DNA from: Magnetococcales bacterium WMHbin3
GTDB taxonomy: Bacteria; Pseudomonadota; Magnetococcia; Magnetococcales; Magnetaquicoccaceae
Reading direction: 5' to 3'
DNA: 64,000 nt
Assembly: GCA_002753185.1 (NCBI GenBank)
Contig: PDZX01000010.1
Span: 26,071-90,070, forward strand
In this document: one piece after another, positions 1 to 10,341 of the stretch
How the letters are laid out: the number at the start of each line of letters is the position of its first letter
Numbering within the stretch: the first letter of the stretch is position 1
The notes under the pieces: model-generated
Seen by the model: only the letters and a program-made list of their open reading frames with translations
The model's database searches: none
Told to the model about the DNA's origin: nothing
Translations under genes and position numbers: made by a program

Positions 1-1
1 G

Positions 2-2224
2 ATGGCCATCTCACTGCACAATCTGCTCGAACTGCACGACCTGTTCGACGACCCGGCGCGCGGTTGGGAGCGCCTGCGCGATACCCTGGCCATGGAAAAC
101 CATCCCCTCTTTCCCCTGATCCTGGTCGTCGATCCCGATCACCGCGTCCTGTTTCATTACGTCACCTCCCCCGTCACCCTGCCGGAGCGTTTCGCCACCT
201 CCGGTTCCACCGGCTGGCACGCGGATCCCAAATCGAAACTCCTCTACCGCTGGATCGCCCAACCCTTCTGGCTGGGCGCCCAGGGACAGGGCAAGCTGCT
301 CTTCTTCGTCCCCATCGAAAACGGCCTGCTCTTCCGCAATACCCTGCCCGCCACCGACCTGTTCTTCCTCCTCGACGACCGCGTCGTGGCCAGCTCACTG
401 GGCAATCTCGCCATCGACCCGCAGCAATTGCAACCAGGCAGCATGGCGGACGGCAAGAGCCGCCTGGATCAAGTCGCCATCCCCTGGGGCGAGACAACCA
501 CCCATCACCCCCGGCTGGTGATCCGCCATCACAGCACCCCGATCTTCTCGCCCATGGAGATCCTCCTGGCGGGCATCGCCCTGTTCCTCCTGCTGGCCCT
601 GCTCTTCTGGCTGACGCTGGGGGTGTGGCTGGTCCGCCTGACCCGCCGCATCGCCACCCTGGGATGGGCCGCGCGCGGCTTCTCCAGAAAATATCACCTC
701 TCCAACGCCATGCGGCATCAGTTGAACACCGTCTCCGGCGCGGGACACGACGAGGTGACCTCCGTGGTCACCGCCCTGCTCCTGGCCACCGACTCGGTGG
801 AAAAGGAACTCCAGGAACGCCAGCGCGTTCAGGCCGAACTGCAAAAGATCGGCAACGACAACCGCCAGCTTCTCGAACAGGCCGAGCACTACCTGACCTA
901 CCAGCGGGTCATCAACGGCCTCTACGCCATCTCCTACCTCAAGATCCCCCTCAAGGAACAGCTCGAACAGGCGCTGCAATTCATCCATTCGGTCCCCTGG
1001 CTGGCGGTCCAGGCCAAGGGGGCGGTCTTCCTGGCCGATCCCCAACACCGCACCCTCCACCTGATCGCCCACCAGGGACTCAATCCGGAACTGGTCTACC
1101 TCTGCCAACAGGTGGCCTACGGCCACTGCCTGTGCGGTCGCGCCGCCCTCGCCGGGACCATCGTCCACGCCGACTGCGTTGACGACCGCCACGACATCCG
1201 TTTCGACGGCATGCTCCCCCATGGCCACTACTCGGTGCCCATCCTCTCCGGCTCCGACCTGCTCGGGGTGCTGACTTTCTACCTGGAGGCCGGCCAGATC
1301 CGCAACCCGGACGAGGAGAACCTCCTGCAGGCCATCGGCGGCACCCTGGGCAACATGATCGAGCGCAAGAAACTGGAAGAGGCCCTGCTCAGCCAGAACC
1401 TCCTCCTGGAAGAGAAGGTCGCGGAACGCACGCGCGAGTTGCAGGCCCATCTCACCTCCCTGCGCGCGGCCCAGGACCAGTTGATCCAGTCCGAACGGCT
1501 GGCGGCCCTGGGCGGACTGGTGGCGGGCATCTCCCACGAGATCAAGACCCCGGTGGGCATCAGTTTCACCGCCGTCACCTACCAGGAGTCGGAGTTGACG
1601 AAATTCCTGGCCATCCAGGAGCAGGGACAACTGCGTCGCGAGGACCTCGCCAACTTCCTCGACAACCTCCGGGAGGCCACCCACCTCATCAAGGCCAACC
1701 TGAAACGGGCCTCGGACCTGATCCTGAGCTTCAAGCAGGTGGCGGTGGACCAGACCAGCCAGGAAAAACGGCGCTTCAACATGCAAGTCTATCTCGAGGA
1801 GACCCTCTTCACCCTGCGACCGAAATTGAAGAAGACACACCATCAGGTCACCATCGACTGCCCGGAGACCATCGAACTCGACAGCTATCCAGGCGCCATC
1901 TCGCAGATCATCGCCAATTTCGTCATCAATTCGCTCCATTATGCCTTCGACGATCAGGATGAGGGAAAAATCGCTATCACGGTTGCCCGGCAACGTGATA
2001 TGCTGCATCTGATTTACAAGGACAATGGCAGGGGCATGGACCGGGAGACATTGAAGCAGATCTACGAACCGTTTTTCACCACCAACCGCAATCATGGGGG
2101 GAGCGGTCTGGGCATGCATATCGTCTACAACCTGGTGACACAACGGCTCAAGGGGTCCATCGACTGTGTCAGCGCCCCTGGCGAAGGGACGGAGTTTCAC
2201 ATTCAATTTCCCATGGATGGGTGA
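2..2224 (+). CDS. Membrane sensor histidine kinase with GAF domain (5' end probably outside window)
   Basis: Two-component sensor kinase. A sensory region (about residues 1-180) is followed by a hydrophobic membrane segment (about 185-212), a GAF-like domain (about 300-460), a coiled linker, a HisKA H-box SHEIKTPVG with phospho-acceptor His near residue 511, and an HATPase domain with N-box NFVINSLHYAF, DNGRGMD and GGSGLG. Only one membrane segment is visible. An extracytoplasmic sensor normally has a second one upstream, so the ATG at position 2 may be internal and the gene truncated by the window edge. The stop lies 3 bp before the HD-GYP response regulator, so the two are probably a cognate pair. 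The sensed ligand is unknown. Confidence 0.85.
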   Translation: MAISLHNLLELHDLFDDPARGWERLRDTLAMENHPLFPLILVVDPDHRVLFHYVTSPVTLPERFATSGSTGWHADPKSKLLYRWIAQPFWLGAQGQGKLLFFVPIENGLLFRNTLPATDLFFLLDDRVVASSLGNLAIDPQQLQPGSMADGKSRLDQVAIPWGETTTHHPRLVIRHHSTPIFSPMEILLAGIALFLLLALLFWLTLGVWLVRLTRRIATLGWAARGFSRKYHLSNAMRHQLNTVSGAGHDEVTSVVTALLLATDSVEKELQERQRVQAELQKIGNDNRQLLEQAEHYLTYQRVINGLYAISYLKIPLKEQLEQALQFIHSVPWLAVQAKGAVFLADPQHRTLHLIAHQGLNPELVYLCQQVAYGHCLCGRAALAGTIVHADCVDDRHDIRFDGMLPHGHYSVPILSGSDLLGVLTFYLEAGQIRNPDEENLLQAIGGTLGNMIERKKLEEALLSQNLLLEEKVAERTRELQAHLTSLRAAQDQLIQSERLAALGGLVAGISHEIKTPVGISFTAVTYQESELTKFLAIQEQGQLRREDLANFLDNLREATHLIKANLKRASDLILSFKQVAVDQTSQEKRRFNMQVYLEETLFTLRPKLKKTHHQVTIDCPETIELDSYPGAISQIIANFVINSLHYAFDDQDEGKIAITVARQRDMLHLIYKDNGRGMDRETLKQIYEPFFTTNRNHGGSGLGMHIVYNLVTQRLKGSIDCVSAPGEGTEFHIQFPMDG

Positions 2225-2227
2225 CCC

Positions 2228-3799
2228 ATGACCACCTCGGCTCCAGACGATTTCGTTTTCAACGATTCCGCCGATTCTCCACGCAGGGACGATGGACCGG
2301 CGCATCCGGATGGCGCGTTCGAAGCCCCCTGGAAGATCATGGTGATCGACGACGACCCCGATCTCCATCCCCTGACCCGGCTGGTGCTCAAGGAGATGAC
2401 CTTCGAGGGACGCTCGCTGGCGTTCGTCAACGGCTATTCCGGAGCCGACGCCCGCCGCCTCATTCGCCAGCATCCGGACACGGCCGTGCTCCTGCTCGAC
2501 GTGGTGATGGAAACCGACAAGGAGGGGCTGGATGTGGTGCGCTACATCCGCGACGAGTTGAAAAACCCCTTCGTGCGCATCATCCTGCGCACCGGCCAGC
2601 CCGGCCAGGCCCCGGAAGCCGAAGTGATCGCCAATTACGACATCAACGACTACAAGGACAAGGTCAACCTGAGCAATCAGGCGCTCATCACCTCGGTGAC
2701 CGCCAGCCTGCGGGCCTTCAATCTGCTCAACACCATCGAAAGCACCCGCCGCGGCCTGCGCAAGATCATCGACGCCACCGGCCATCTGTACGAATTCCAC
2801 TCTCTGGGGCAACTGGCCACCGGCATCCTCACCCAACTGGTCGCGCTGGTCAACAACAACACCGAGGGCCTCTCCGAAGAGAACACCGAATGTTTCGCCG
2901 CCACGGAAAAACGGGGCACGATCAACATCTACGCCGCCTTTGGCCGCTACGAGGCTTCCATCGGCAGGCCCCTCCTGGAGGTGGCCTCCCCCAGGGTGGC
3001 TCAGATCGTCCGCGAGGCCGTGCAGACCCGGCAGAGCCGGTTTGGCGAATACGATTTTCTCGGTTATTTCCAGACCCGCAACAGCATGGAAAACCTGATC
3101 TATCTCAAGAGCAACCGCCGTCTCAAGGAGGTGGACCGGGACCTGATCGCCCTGTTTTCCTCCAACATCGCCCAGGCCTTCGAACAGCTTCTGCTCAACC
3201 GGGAGATGATCAAGACCCAGAAGGATGTCACCTTCACCCTGGGCGACATCATCGAGACCCGCTCCGGCGAGGCGGGACAGCACGTCCGGCGGGTGGCGGA
3301 GAATTCCCGTCTGCTGGCGCAACTGGCCGGTCTTTCTGCAGAGGAGTGCGAACTGTTGCGCATGGCCTCCCCCATGCACGACCTGGGCAAGATCGGCATT
3401 CCGGACGCCATTCTCAACAAGCCCGGCAAGCTGACCCCGGAGGAGTGGGAGATCATGCGCTCCCACACCGAGATCGGCTGTCAGGTGCTTTCCGGCACGG
3501 ATCAGACCATCATCCGCACCGGCGCGATCATCTGCGCCCAGCACCACGAAAAGTGGGACGGCACCGGCTATCCCAAGGGTCTATCGGGCGAGGAGATCCA
3601 CATCTTCGCCCGCATCACCTCCCTGATCGACGTGTTCGACGCCCTGACCCACAAACGGATCTACAAGGAGGCCTGGAGCGTGGAGCAGGCCCTGGATCTG
3701 ATCCGCCGCGACCGGGGCACCCACTTCGATCCCACGCTGGTGGATCTGTTCCTCGACAATATCGACGCCTTCCTGGAGATCCAGAGCGCCTTTCACTGA
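2228..3799 (+). CDS. Response regulator with middle sensor-like domain and HD-GYP phosphodiesterase domain
   Basis: Output partner of the preceding kinase. The N-terminal receiver domain has acidic pocket VIDDDP and phospho-Asp in LLLDVV (about residue 91). A middle region of about 150 residues resembles the DUF3369-type module often found between REC and HD-GYP. The C-terminal HD-GYP domain carries HDLGKIG (about 383) and HHEKWDGTGYP (about 438), the metal and substrate motifs of c-di-GMP phosphodiesterases. All catalytic signatures are present, so it is predicted to be active. It is likely co-transcribed with the kinase (3-bp gap) and to lower c-di-GMP when phosphorylated; the direction of regulation is inference. 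Confidence 0.88.
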   Translation: MTTSAPDDFVFNDSADSPRRDDGPAHPDGAFEAPWKIMVIDDDPDLHPLTRLVLKEMTFEGRSLAFVNGYSGADARRLIRQHPDTAVLLLDVVMETDKEGLDVVRYIRDELKNPFVRIILRTGQPGQAPEAEVIANYDINDYKDKVNLSNQALITSVTASLRAFNLLNTIESTRRGLRKIIDATGHLYEFHSLGQLATGILTQLVALVNNNTEGLSEENTECFAATEKRGTINIYAAFGRYEASIGRPLLEVASPRVAQIVREAVQTRQSRFGEYDFLGYFQTRNSMENLIYLKSNRRLKEVDRDLIALFSSNIAQAFEQLLLNREMIKTQKDVTFTLGDIIETRSGEAGQHVRRVAENSRLLAQLAGLSAEECELLRMASPMHDLGKIGIPDAILNKPGKLTPEEWEIMRSHTEIGCQVLSGTDQTIIRTGAIICAQHHEKWDGTGYPKGLSGEEIHIFARITSLIDVFDALTHKRIYKEAWSVEQALDLIRRDRGTHFDPTLVDLFLDNIDAFLEIQSAFH

Positions 3800-3817
3800 A
3801 GCGCAAGGAGACGAGGG

Positions 3818-4807
3818 ATGGCAACGGGAATCGACAAGAAAAAAAAGCGCCAACACGATGAGTTCGATGTCCCCTGGAAGGAGATCGTCGAGGGTTATTT
3901 TGCCGATTTTATTGCTTTTTTTCTGCCAGAGGCGCATCATGACATCGACTGGGCGCGGGGGTACGCGTTCCTGGACACGGAGCTGGCCCGCATCACCCGT
4001 GCCTCCGTGATCGGCGACCGGCGCATGGACAAACTGGTGAAAGTCTGGCGGCGCGGTGGCAACGAGTGCTGGGTGCTGATTCACATCGAGATTCAAGGCG
4101 ACCGCAAATCGGAGTTCGCCACCGGCATGTATGTTTATCACTACCGGGCCTTCGACCTTTACCGGAAACCGGTGGTGGGATTGGCCATCCTGGCGGACGA
4201 AAGCACACAATGGCGGCCAACGGAATACCACTACGAACTGTGGGGAACACGCCAGAGCTACCAGTTCACGGCCATCAAGCTGATGGACTTCGCCGAGGCC
4301 GATTTGATAAACTCCACCAATCCGTTCGCGGTCGTGACACGAGCGTACCTGAACGCCAAGAAAACCCGTCAGCGGATGCAAGAGCGCCTCGATGTCAAAT
4401 GGCTCCTGATCCGCAATCTCTACGAGAGCGGTTTCGATCGTCAACAGGTGATCGACCTGTTTCGTTTCATGGACTGGGTGCTGCATTTGCCCGAGGATCT
4501 GGATGCCCGGTTGCGGGAAAAGATCGTTGCCTACGAGGAGAGCCAAAAAATGCCATACATGTCGAGCATCGAGCGCATCGGGATGAAGATCGGGGAACAG
4601 ATCGGGGAACAGATCGGGGAAAAAAGAGGAGAAAAAAGAGGAGAACAGAAGGGCAAGGCGGATGCGCTCCTCCAACTGCTGCACGAGCGTTTCGGCTCCG
4701 TCCCGAAATCCGTCCGGAAAAAGGTGACCGCCGCCAGCCTGGACGACTTGACCGTCTGGATCGGCAAGATCTTCAAGGCCGACTCGTTGCAGGCGGTTTT
4801 CCGATAG
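3818..4807 (+). CDS. Rpn family PD-(D/E)XK nuclease / transposase-like protein
   Basis: 329-residue protein of the Rpn type (recombination-promoting nuclease, often annotated as transposase). The N-terminal half has the PD-(D/E)XK-like layout: YAFLDTELARI, then HIEIQGDR, the variant E-x-Q form of the catalytic strand, then YVYHYRAFDLY. The C-terminal tail has a repetitive basic/acidic linker (GEQIGEQIGE, then GEKRGEKRGE), encoded by short direct repeats at about 4588-4645, and a small DUF4351-like helical end. It lies 18 bp after the HD-GYP gene. Related proteins occur at 62-64 kb. Family members cut DNA and promote RecA-independent recombination; activity here is inferred. Confidence 0.75.
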   Translation: MATGIDKKKKRQHDEFDVPWKEIVEGYFADFIAFFLPEAHHDIDWARGYAFLDTELARITRASVIGDRRMDKLVKVWRRGGNECWVLIHIEIQGDRKSEFATGMYVYHYRAFDLYRKPVVGLAILADESTQWRPTEYHYELWGTRQSYQFTAIKLMDFAEADLINSTNPFAVVTRAYLNAKKTRQRMQERLDVKWLLIRNLYESGFDRQQVIDLFRFMDWVLHLPEDLDARLREKIVAYEESQKMPYMSSIERIGMKIGEQIGEQIGEKRGEKRGEQKGKADALLQLLHERFGSVPKSVRKKVTAASLDDLTVWIGKIFKADSLQAVFR

Positions 4808-4859
4808 CCGGAAGCGCCAAATTCACCCATGATTGTCCCGAACGGGGACACACGCGGAC

Positions 4860-4888
4860 TTGACCGGAAAAAATTTTTCGGATATCCT
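4860..4888 (+). promoter_or_regulatory. Candidate sigma-70 promoter for the nusA operon
   Basis: TTGACC, a 17-bp spacer and TATCCT sit in a locally AT-rich gap about 160 bp upstream of nusA. The good -35 box and ideal spacing make this the best promoter candidate before the nine-kilobase nusA-pnp block. Not experimentally supported. Confidence 0.5.
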
Positions 4889-4949
4889 TGGCTTTGGGTG
4901 GAAATGGCCATATATTGGCCTGCGACTGATTCGTGCAGTTCGTTAGGAA

Positions 4950-4973
4950 AAGTCGGCTTGGCCGGCTTTTTTT
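4950..4973 (+). terminator. Intrinsic terminator / attenuator in the nusA leader
   Basis: Hairpin AAGTCGGC-TTG-GCCGGCTT (8 bp including one G-T pair) followed directly by a run of Ts. It lies between the candidate promoter and nusA, so it may attenuate the operon, possibly through NusA itself, or terminate transcription from the Rpn gene. The role is inference; the structure is plain in the sequence. Confidence 0.65.
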
Positions 4974-5046
4974 GGTTGAATGGGGAGAGCATTCCGCGCA
5001 TGACATTCGCCAAATGTGAATTTCAGCCAACACCGGGTATCCTTTC

Positions 5047-6549
5047 ATGAGTGTGGAAATTTTACAGATCGCCGAACAATTGGCCAGGGAAAAGGGCATT
5101 CCCCGCGAGATCGTCATCGAGGCCATGGAAGATGCCATCCGTACGGCCTCCAAGCGGAAATACGGTGCTCACAAGAACATTCAGGTGGTGTTCGATCCCA
5201 AGACCGGGGCGTTCAAGCTCAATCAACTGCGCGAAGTGGTGGAATCCGAGGAGACCGAAGGCTACGAGGGTCCGGATACCCACATGCTGATCGCCGATGC
5301 CCGGAAACTCAATCCGTCGGTCAAGATCGGGGATTTTCTCGCCGAGTCGCTGCCCCCCATGGAGTTCGGTCGCATCGCCGCCCAGACCGCCAAGCAGGTG
5401 ATCGTGCAAAAGGTGCGCGAGGCGGAACGGACCAGTGTCTACAAGGAATACATCGACCGCCAGGGCCAGTTGGTCAACGGACTGGTCAAGCGGGTGGAAC
5501 GGAACAACATCTACGTGGACCTGGGACGCGCCGCCGCCTTCCTGCCCCACGAACATCAGCTCTTCCGCGAACACTACCGTCCCGGCGACCGCATCCGCGC
5601 CTACATCCACGAGGTGCGGGACGTGCAACGGGGACCGCAGATCATCCTGTCGCGCACCGTGCCGGAAATGGTGCCCAAGCTCTTCGAAATGGAAGTGCCG
5701 GAGATCTACGACGGCATCGTGGAGATCAAGGCCGTGGCCCGCGATCCCGGCTTCCGCAGCAAGATCGCGGTGCGCTCCAACGACGCCCACGTGGATCCGG
5801 TGGGGGCCTGCGTGGGAATCCGCGGCTCCCGCGTCCAGGGGGTGGTGACCGAACTCCAGGGCGAGCGGATCGACATCATCGAGTGGTCGGCGGATCCGGC
5901 GGTCTTCATCTGCAACGCCCTGGCCCCCGCCGAGGTGGTCAAAGTGGTGATGGACGAGGAGGAGTCCCGCATCAAGGTGGTGGTGGACGAGGATCAACTC
6001 TCTTTAGCCATCGGCAGGCGCGGCCAGAACGTGCGCCTGGCCTCGGAACTGACCGGCTGGAAGATCGACATCATCACCGAGCGGGAAGAAGCGGAAAGCC
6101 GCGTGGAGGAGTTCGACGCCATCGCCAGGGAGTTCATGGCGCGTCTGGACCTCGACGAGGAGGTGGCCACCTCGCTGGTGCAGGAGGGGTTCACCACCCT
6201 GGAGGAGGTGGCCTACGTCCCGCTGGAGGAGTTGGCCGGCATCGACGGCTTCGACGAGGAGATCGCCCGCGAACTGCGCACCCGTGCACGGGATCAACTG
6301 CTGCATACCGCCCTGGAGACCGAGGAGCGCAAGGCGGCGCTCTCCATCGATCCGCGCATCTCCCAGTTGCGCGGGCTGAACGACACGATGGTGATCGCCA
6401 TTGCGGAAAAAGGGATCACTACCCTGGATGATCTGGCGGATCTGGCCACCGACGAGCTGATGGAAATCCTGGGCAACGGCCTGGGCCGCAAGGAGGTGGA
6501 AAGGTTGATTCTCGATGCGCGCAAGGTCGCCGGCTGGTTCGAGTCCTGA
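5047..6549 (+). CDS. nusA: Transcription termination/antitermination factor NusA
   Basis: Binds RNA polymerase and nascent RNA to control pausing, termination and antitermination. Order of parts: N-terminal RNAP-binding domain (1-130), S1 domain (about 139-200, beginning GQLVNGLVKRVERNN), two KH domains (about 230-345, with GACVGIRGSRVQ and AIGRRGQNVRLA), and C-terminal acidic helix-hairpin-helix repeats (about 355-500) as in proteobacterial NusA. Length of 500 residues is normal. Start ATG with MSVEILQIAEQLAREKG aligns with known N-termini. It heads the operon here; rimP, its usual upstream partner, is not present in the preceding 5 kb. Confidence 0.97.
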   Translation: MSVEILQIAEQLAREKGIPREIVIEAMEDAIRTASKRKYGAHKNIQVVFDPKTGAFKLNQLREVVESEETEGYEGPDTHMLIADARKLNPSVKIGDFLAESLPPMEFGRIAAQTAKQVIVQKVREAERTSVYKEYIDRQGQLVNGLVKRVERNNIYVDLGRAAAFLPHEHQLFREHYRPGDRIRAYIHEVRDVQRGPQIILSRTVPEMVPKLFEMEVPEIYDGIVEIKAVARDPGFRSKIAVRSNDAHVDPVGACVGIRGSRVQGVVTELQGERIDIIEWSADPAVFICNALAPAEVVKVVMDEEESRIKVVVDEDQLSLAIGRRGQNVRLASELTGWKIDIITEREEAESRVEEFDAIAREFMARLDLDEEVATSLVQEGFTTLEEVAYVPLEELAGIDGFDEEIARELRTRARDQLLHTALETEERKAALSIDPRISQLRGLNDTMVIAIAEKGITTLDDLADLATDELMEILGNGLGRKEVERLILDARKVAGWFES

Positions 6550-6553
6550 GGCC

Positions 6554-7201
6554 GTGACCGGTGCCCCCCAGAGGGAGCGGCCGGAGGAGGATCGCGCCAA
6601 TCCGTTGCGGCGGTGCGCCATCACCCGCAATCGCCGGCCCCGCGAGGCCCTGCTGCGGTTCGTGGCCGATGGCGCGGGCCTGTTGGTCGAGGATCTGGCG
6701 GGGCGGCTGCCGGGACGGGGGATTTACGTCCTGCCCGAAGCGGTACGGGTGACAGCGCTGCTGGCCAAGCATAAAATGGTCGGCGAGGCGCGGGACGCGG
6801 TGTTGGGGCGTCTGGCCGCCGGACTGACGCGGCGCCTGCTGGACGCGCTGGGACTGGCCAAACGCGCCGGAGGCTGCGTCACGGGGCAGCGCGAGGTGGA
6901 GGAACTCCTGAAGCATGGCCGGAAACCGCTGCTGCTGTTGGCCACGGACGCGGGAGCCGGCGCGCGGGAGCGCCTGGAACACCTGATGCATGGCAACGAA
7001 AGGGTGGAGGTCCTGGAAGTTTTGAACCAGGAACAGTTAGGGACGATCCGGGGAGGCCGCCTGGTAACGGTGGCGGCCGTAACCAACCCGGGATTGGGAG
7101 AACGAATTCGCATCGACGCTGCCCGTTGGCGGTCGTTCATGCAGGTTGCGGAACCCAGAGGAGAAGGTTCTGTTGAGCGAGTTAAGAGACAGAGACGGTG
7201 A
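6554..7201 (+). CDS. YlxR (DUF448) - L7Ae-type fused RNA-binding protein
   Basis: Small RNA-binding protein encoded between nusA and infB. The N-terminal YlxR/DUF448 part has RRCAITRNRRPREALLRF and GRGIYVLP. The C-terminal part (about 90-180) resembles an L7Ae/YlxQ fold, with LGLAKRAGGCVTGQREVEE. In many bacteria these are separate genes (ylxR, ylxQ); the fusion is common in Alphaproteobacteria. A GTG at 6554 is chosen because it follows the nusA stop by 4 bp; an ATG at 6515 would overlap nusA by 35 bp. The 3' end overlaps infB, so translational coupling is likely. The exact cellular role is not established. Confidence 0.85.
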   Translation: MTGAPQRERPEEDRANPLRRCAITRNRRPREALLRFVADGAGLLVEDLAGRLPGRGIYVLPEAVRVTALLAKHKMVGEARDAVLGRLAAGLTRRLLDALGLAKRAGGCVTGQREVEELLKHGRKPLLLLATDAGAGARERLEHLMHGNERVEVLEVLNQEQLGTIRGGRLVTVAAVTNPGLGERIRIDAARWRSFMQVAEPRGEGSVERVKRQRR

Positions 7202-10043
7202 CGAGAACGACGGCGGAGACGGTCGGCTGAAGCTGAAAGCGCCGCGCCGCATCGTATTGCGCAAGACGGTGGAGGGAGGATCCATCAAGCAGAATTTCTC
7301 CCATGGCCGTTCCAAGAGCGTGGTGGTGGAGGTGCGCAAGAAGAAGACCTTCGTCAAGAGCGGAGCCGACGAGACCGAGGCTATCGATCCCCAGCGGACG
7401 AAGTCCCTGCCGGTCGAGGAGGCCGGGTCCCGTGACCGTCCCAAGCCCTCCCTCGCGGGGGATGCCTCGGTCAAGGACCGGAGACAGCACATCCTGACGC
7501 CGATGACCCCGGCCGAGCGCCGCTCCTTCGAGGAGAACCAGGAACGCGAAGAGGTGCAGCGACAGGAGCGGGACGAGCAGGTCAGGATCGAACAGGAGGC
7601 GCTCCATCGCCAGGAGGAGGAGAGACGCCAGCGTCAGGAGGCGGAACGCCAAGAGACCGAGCGACGCGAGGCCGAGCGACGCGAGCGCGAACGCATGGAG
7701 GCCGCACGCCAGGCCGAGGAACAGGCCAGACGCGAGGCCGAGGCGGTCAAGGCATCGCCGCCACCGCCTGTCCGGGAACACCCGGAGGCCCCCGCCCCCA
7801 AGGCGGCGGCAGCCCCTCCGGCTCCCCCCAGGCCCAAGGCCGTGGTGGCCGAACAGCCGGAATACCGGATCGAGCCGTCGGCCACGCCCGCGACGGAGCG
7901 TTCGTCCAAGCCCGAGGCCGCTGGCATCCAGCCCGGCGTGGGCGTGCTCAAGGAAGAGATTCCCAAGAACCTCACCCGCGCCCAGCGGGAGGATCTGGCG
8001 CGCAAGAAGACCGAAATCCTGGTGGCCAAGCGCCTGACCCAGCTCAACGAGCTGCGGGAGCAGAAACGGCGCCTGGACGAGCGGCGCGCCACTCCGGAGA
8101 CCCCCCCTGGCGAGACGCCGCAGCGCGAGACCCTCAAATCCAAGACCAAGCGCGGCAAGGGCAAGAAGGGCGCGGCGGCGCCGGTCATGCCACAGGAAAA
8201 ACAGTTGCCGGTGCGCAAGGTACTCCGCCCGGCGGCGCGGCGCGGCGGACGTTTCGAAGCCGTCCAGCAGCCGGTGCTGCGGGATGTGATCATCCCGGAG
8301 GTGATCACCGTGGGCGAGCTGGCCAGCCGCATGGCGATCAAATCCTCGGAGGTGATCAAGCGGCTGATGGCGCAAGGGATGATGGTGACCATCAACCAGG
8401 TGCTGGACCAGGATACGGCGGTGCTGGTGGTGGAGGAGCTGGGACACCGGCCCAAGACCATCTCGGAGGGGGCGGCCATCGAGGCGGAACTGGCCGACAG
8501 CAACGATCTGGACAAGGATCTGACCATCCGTTCGCCGGTCGTGACGATCATGGGGCATGTGGACCACGGCAAGACCTCGCTGCTGGACGCGATCCGCAAG
8601 ACCGACGTGGCGGCGCGGGAGTACGGCGGGATCACCCAGCACATCGGGGCCTATCAGGTGGCCCTGGAGAACGGCGCCTCCATCACCTTCCTGGACACCC
8701 CCGGCCATGCCGCCTTCACGGCGATGCGGGCGCGCGGCGCCAAGGTGACGGATATCGTGGTGCTGGTGGTGGCCGCAGACGACGGGGTGATGCCCCAGAC
8801 CATCGAGGCCCTCAATCATGCCAAGGCGGCCGGGGTGCCGATCGTGGTGGCCCTCAACAAGATTGATCGCCCGCACGCCAATCCGGATCGGGTGATGCAG
8901 CAGTTGTCGGATCAGGGGCTGGTGCCGGAGGCCTGGGGTGGCGAGACCATCTTCATGAAAGTCTCCGCCAAGGCCGGGATCGGCATCGAGGAACTCAAGG
9001 AGATGATCCTGTTGCAGGCGGAAATCCTCAATCTGCGCGCCAATTTCGGCAAGAAGGCGCGCGGCTACATCATCGAGGCCAAGCTGGACAAGGGCAGGGG
9101 GGCGGTCGCCACCTGTCTGGTGGTCAACGGCGTGTTGCGGGTGGGGGACTACTTTGTGGTGGGGGCCGAGTGGGGCAAGATCCGCGGGCTGCTCAACGAC
9201 AAGGGGCACTCTATCCTGGAGGCGCTGCCCTCCATGCCCGTGGAGGTGATCGGCCTCTCCGGGGTGCCCACCGCCGGCGACGACCTGATCACCATCCCCG
9301 ACGAACGGCGTGCCAAGGAGATCGCCGCCTTCCGCATGCGCAAGAACAAGGAACAGGAACTGGCCAAGCAGTTGCAAATGCCCACCAAGGCCGACGACCT
9401 GTTCGACCAGATCAAGCAGGGCGAGATGGACGAGGTGAAGGTGGTGGTCAAGGGCGACGTGCAGGGATCGGTGGAGGCGGTGGTGGATGCGCTTCTCAAG
9501 ATCACCCACGACAAGATCCGGGTCAACATCATTCACTCGGCGGTGGGCGGCATCACGGAATCGGACGTCATGCTGGCCATGGCCTCGCGGGCACTGGTGG
9601 TCGGGTTCAACGTGCGTGCCGACGCCAAGGCGCGGGAACTGGTCAAGCGGGAACGGGTGGACATGCGGTTCTACACCGTGATCTACGACCTGGTGGACGA
9701 CGTGACCAGCGCCATGGAGGGCAGACTGTCGCCGATCATGAAGGAGACCATCCAGGGCCGCGCCGAGGTGCGGGATCTGTTCCGCATCTCCAAGGTGGGT
9801 CTGGTGGCCGGTTGCATGGTCCTGGACGGCGTGATCCACAAGCCGGACACCATCCGCTTGCTGCGCGACGAGGTGGTGTTGCACGTCGGGGGGATTCACG
9901 CCCTGAAGCGCTTCAAGGACGACGTGCGGGAGGTCCGCGACGGCGTGGAGTGCGGCATCAGCCTGGAGAAGTATTCCGATCTGCGGGTGGGCGACGTGCT
10001 GGAGGCCTTCACGCGCGAAGAGGTGCGGGCCACCATCGGCTAG
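7173..10043 (+). CDS. infB: Translation initiation factor IF-2
   Basis: GTPase that places initiator tRNA on the 30S subunit. A long low-complexity N-terminal region rich in Glu, Arg and Gln (about 110-190) and Pro/Ala (about 190-230) precedes the IF2-N domain (about 370-430). The G domain begins near residue 458 with [23 protein letters not shown] and NKID. Domains II, III and IV follow. TTG at 7173 is preferred because AGGAG at 7159-7163 lies 9 bp upstream and [14 protein letters not shown] resembles IF-2 N-termini; a TTG at 7146 is also open. It overlaps the ylxR-type gene by 29 bp. Confidence 0.95.
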   Translation: MSELRDRDGDENDGGDGRLKLKAPRRIVLRKTVEGGSIKQNFSHGRSKSVVVEVRKKKTFVKSGADETEAIDPQRTKSLPVEEAGSRDRPKPSLAGDASVKDRRQHILTPMTPAERRSFEENQEREEVQRQERDEQVRIEQEALHRQEEERRQRQEAERQETERREAERRERERMEAARQAEEQARREAEAVKASPPPPVREHPEAPAPKAAAAPPAPPRPKAVVAEQPEYRIEPSATPATERSSKPEAAGIQPGVGVLKEEIPKNLTRAQREDLARKKTEILVAKRLTQLNELREQKRRLDERRATPETPPGETPQRETLKSKTKRGKGKKGAAAPVMPQEKQLPVRKVLRPAARRGGRFEAVQQPVLRDVIIPEVITVGELASRMAIKSSEVIKRLMAQGMMVTINQVLDQDTAVLVVEELGHRPKTISEGAAIEAELADSNDLDKDLTIRSPVVTIMGHVDHGKTSLLDAIRKTDVAAREYGGITQHIGAYQVALENGASITFLDTPGHAAFTAMRARGAKVTDIVVLVVAADDGVMPQTIEALNHAKAAGVPIVVALNKIDRPHANPDRVMQQLSDQGLVPEAWGGETIFMKVSAKAGIGIEELKEMILLQAEILNLRANFGKKARGYIIEAKLDKGRGAVATCLVVNGVLRVGDYFVVGAEWGKIRGLLNDKGHSILEALPSMPVEVIGLSGVPTAGDDLITIPDERRAKEIAAFRMRKNKEQELAKQLQMPTKADDLFDQIKQGEMDEVKVVVKGDVQGSVEAVVDALLKITHDKIRVNIIHSAVGGITESDVMLAMASRALVVGFNVRADAKARELVKRERVDMRFYTVIYDLVDDVTSAMEGRLSPIMKETIQGRAEVRDLFRISKVGLVAGCMVLDGVIHKPDTIRLLRDEVVLHVGGIHALKRFKDDVREVRDGVECGISLEKYSDLRVGDVLEAFTREEVRATIG

Positions 10044-10053
10044 GGGCGTCGCG

Positions 10054-10341
10054 ATGATGCGGGTCGCGGTGCTGGAAGCGCGCCTGGAATTGCCCGGAGT
10101 GCGCTCGCTCAAGGAGAAGCGCGGAGTGGTCAAGGGGTTGCTGGAACGGATCCGTCATCGTTTCGACGTGGCGGCCGCAGAGGTGGAAGGGATGGACCGG
10201 CCGGATTGGGCCGGGTTGGGGTTCGCCGCCGTGGGTAACGAGGTGGCGGTGTTGCAGAGTCGCCTGCAAAAGGTGGTGGCGTTCATCGACGTCAGCGGGG
10301 AGGGGGTGCTGTCGGATTATCGGGTGGAGATCGTGGCATGA
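10054..10341 (+). CDS. DUF503 family protein (YlxP-like)
   Basis: 95-residue protein with the family signature near its N-terminus (LPGVRSLKEKRGVVKGLLER) and the expected alpha/beta pattern. Genes of this family commonly sit between infB and rbfA, as here; the function is not settled, though a ribosome-related role is suspected from the context. Begins 10 bp after infB and overlaps rbfA by 4 bp. Complete and normal in length. Confidence 0.85.
   Translation: MMRVAVLEARLELPGVRSLKEKRGVVKGLLERIRHRFDVAAAEVEGMDRPDWAGLGFAAVGNEVAVLQSRLQKVVAFIDVSGEGVLSDYRVEIVA

Noticed and set aside
395..3547. 1050-codon open frame on the minus strand
   Set aside because: Antisense to the kinase and HD-GYP genes; its protein has low-complexity Gly/Asp/Val-rich text and no domain. 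It is a by-product of GC-rich third codon positions.
7182..10133. 983-codon minus-strand frame opposite infB
   Set aside because: Mirror of infB with His/Leu/Gly-rich composition and no motifs.
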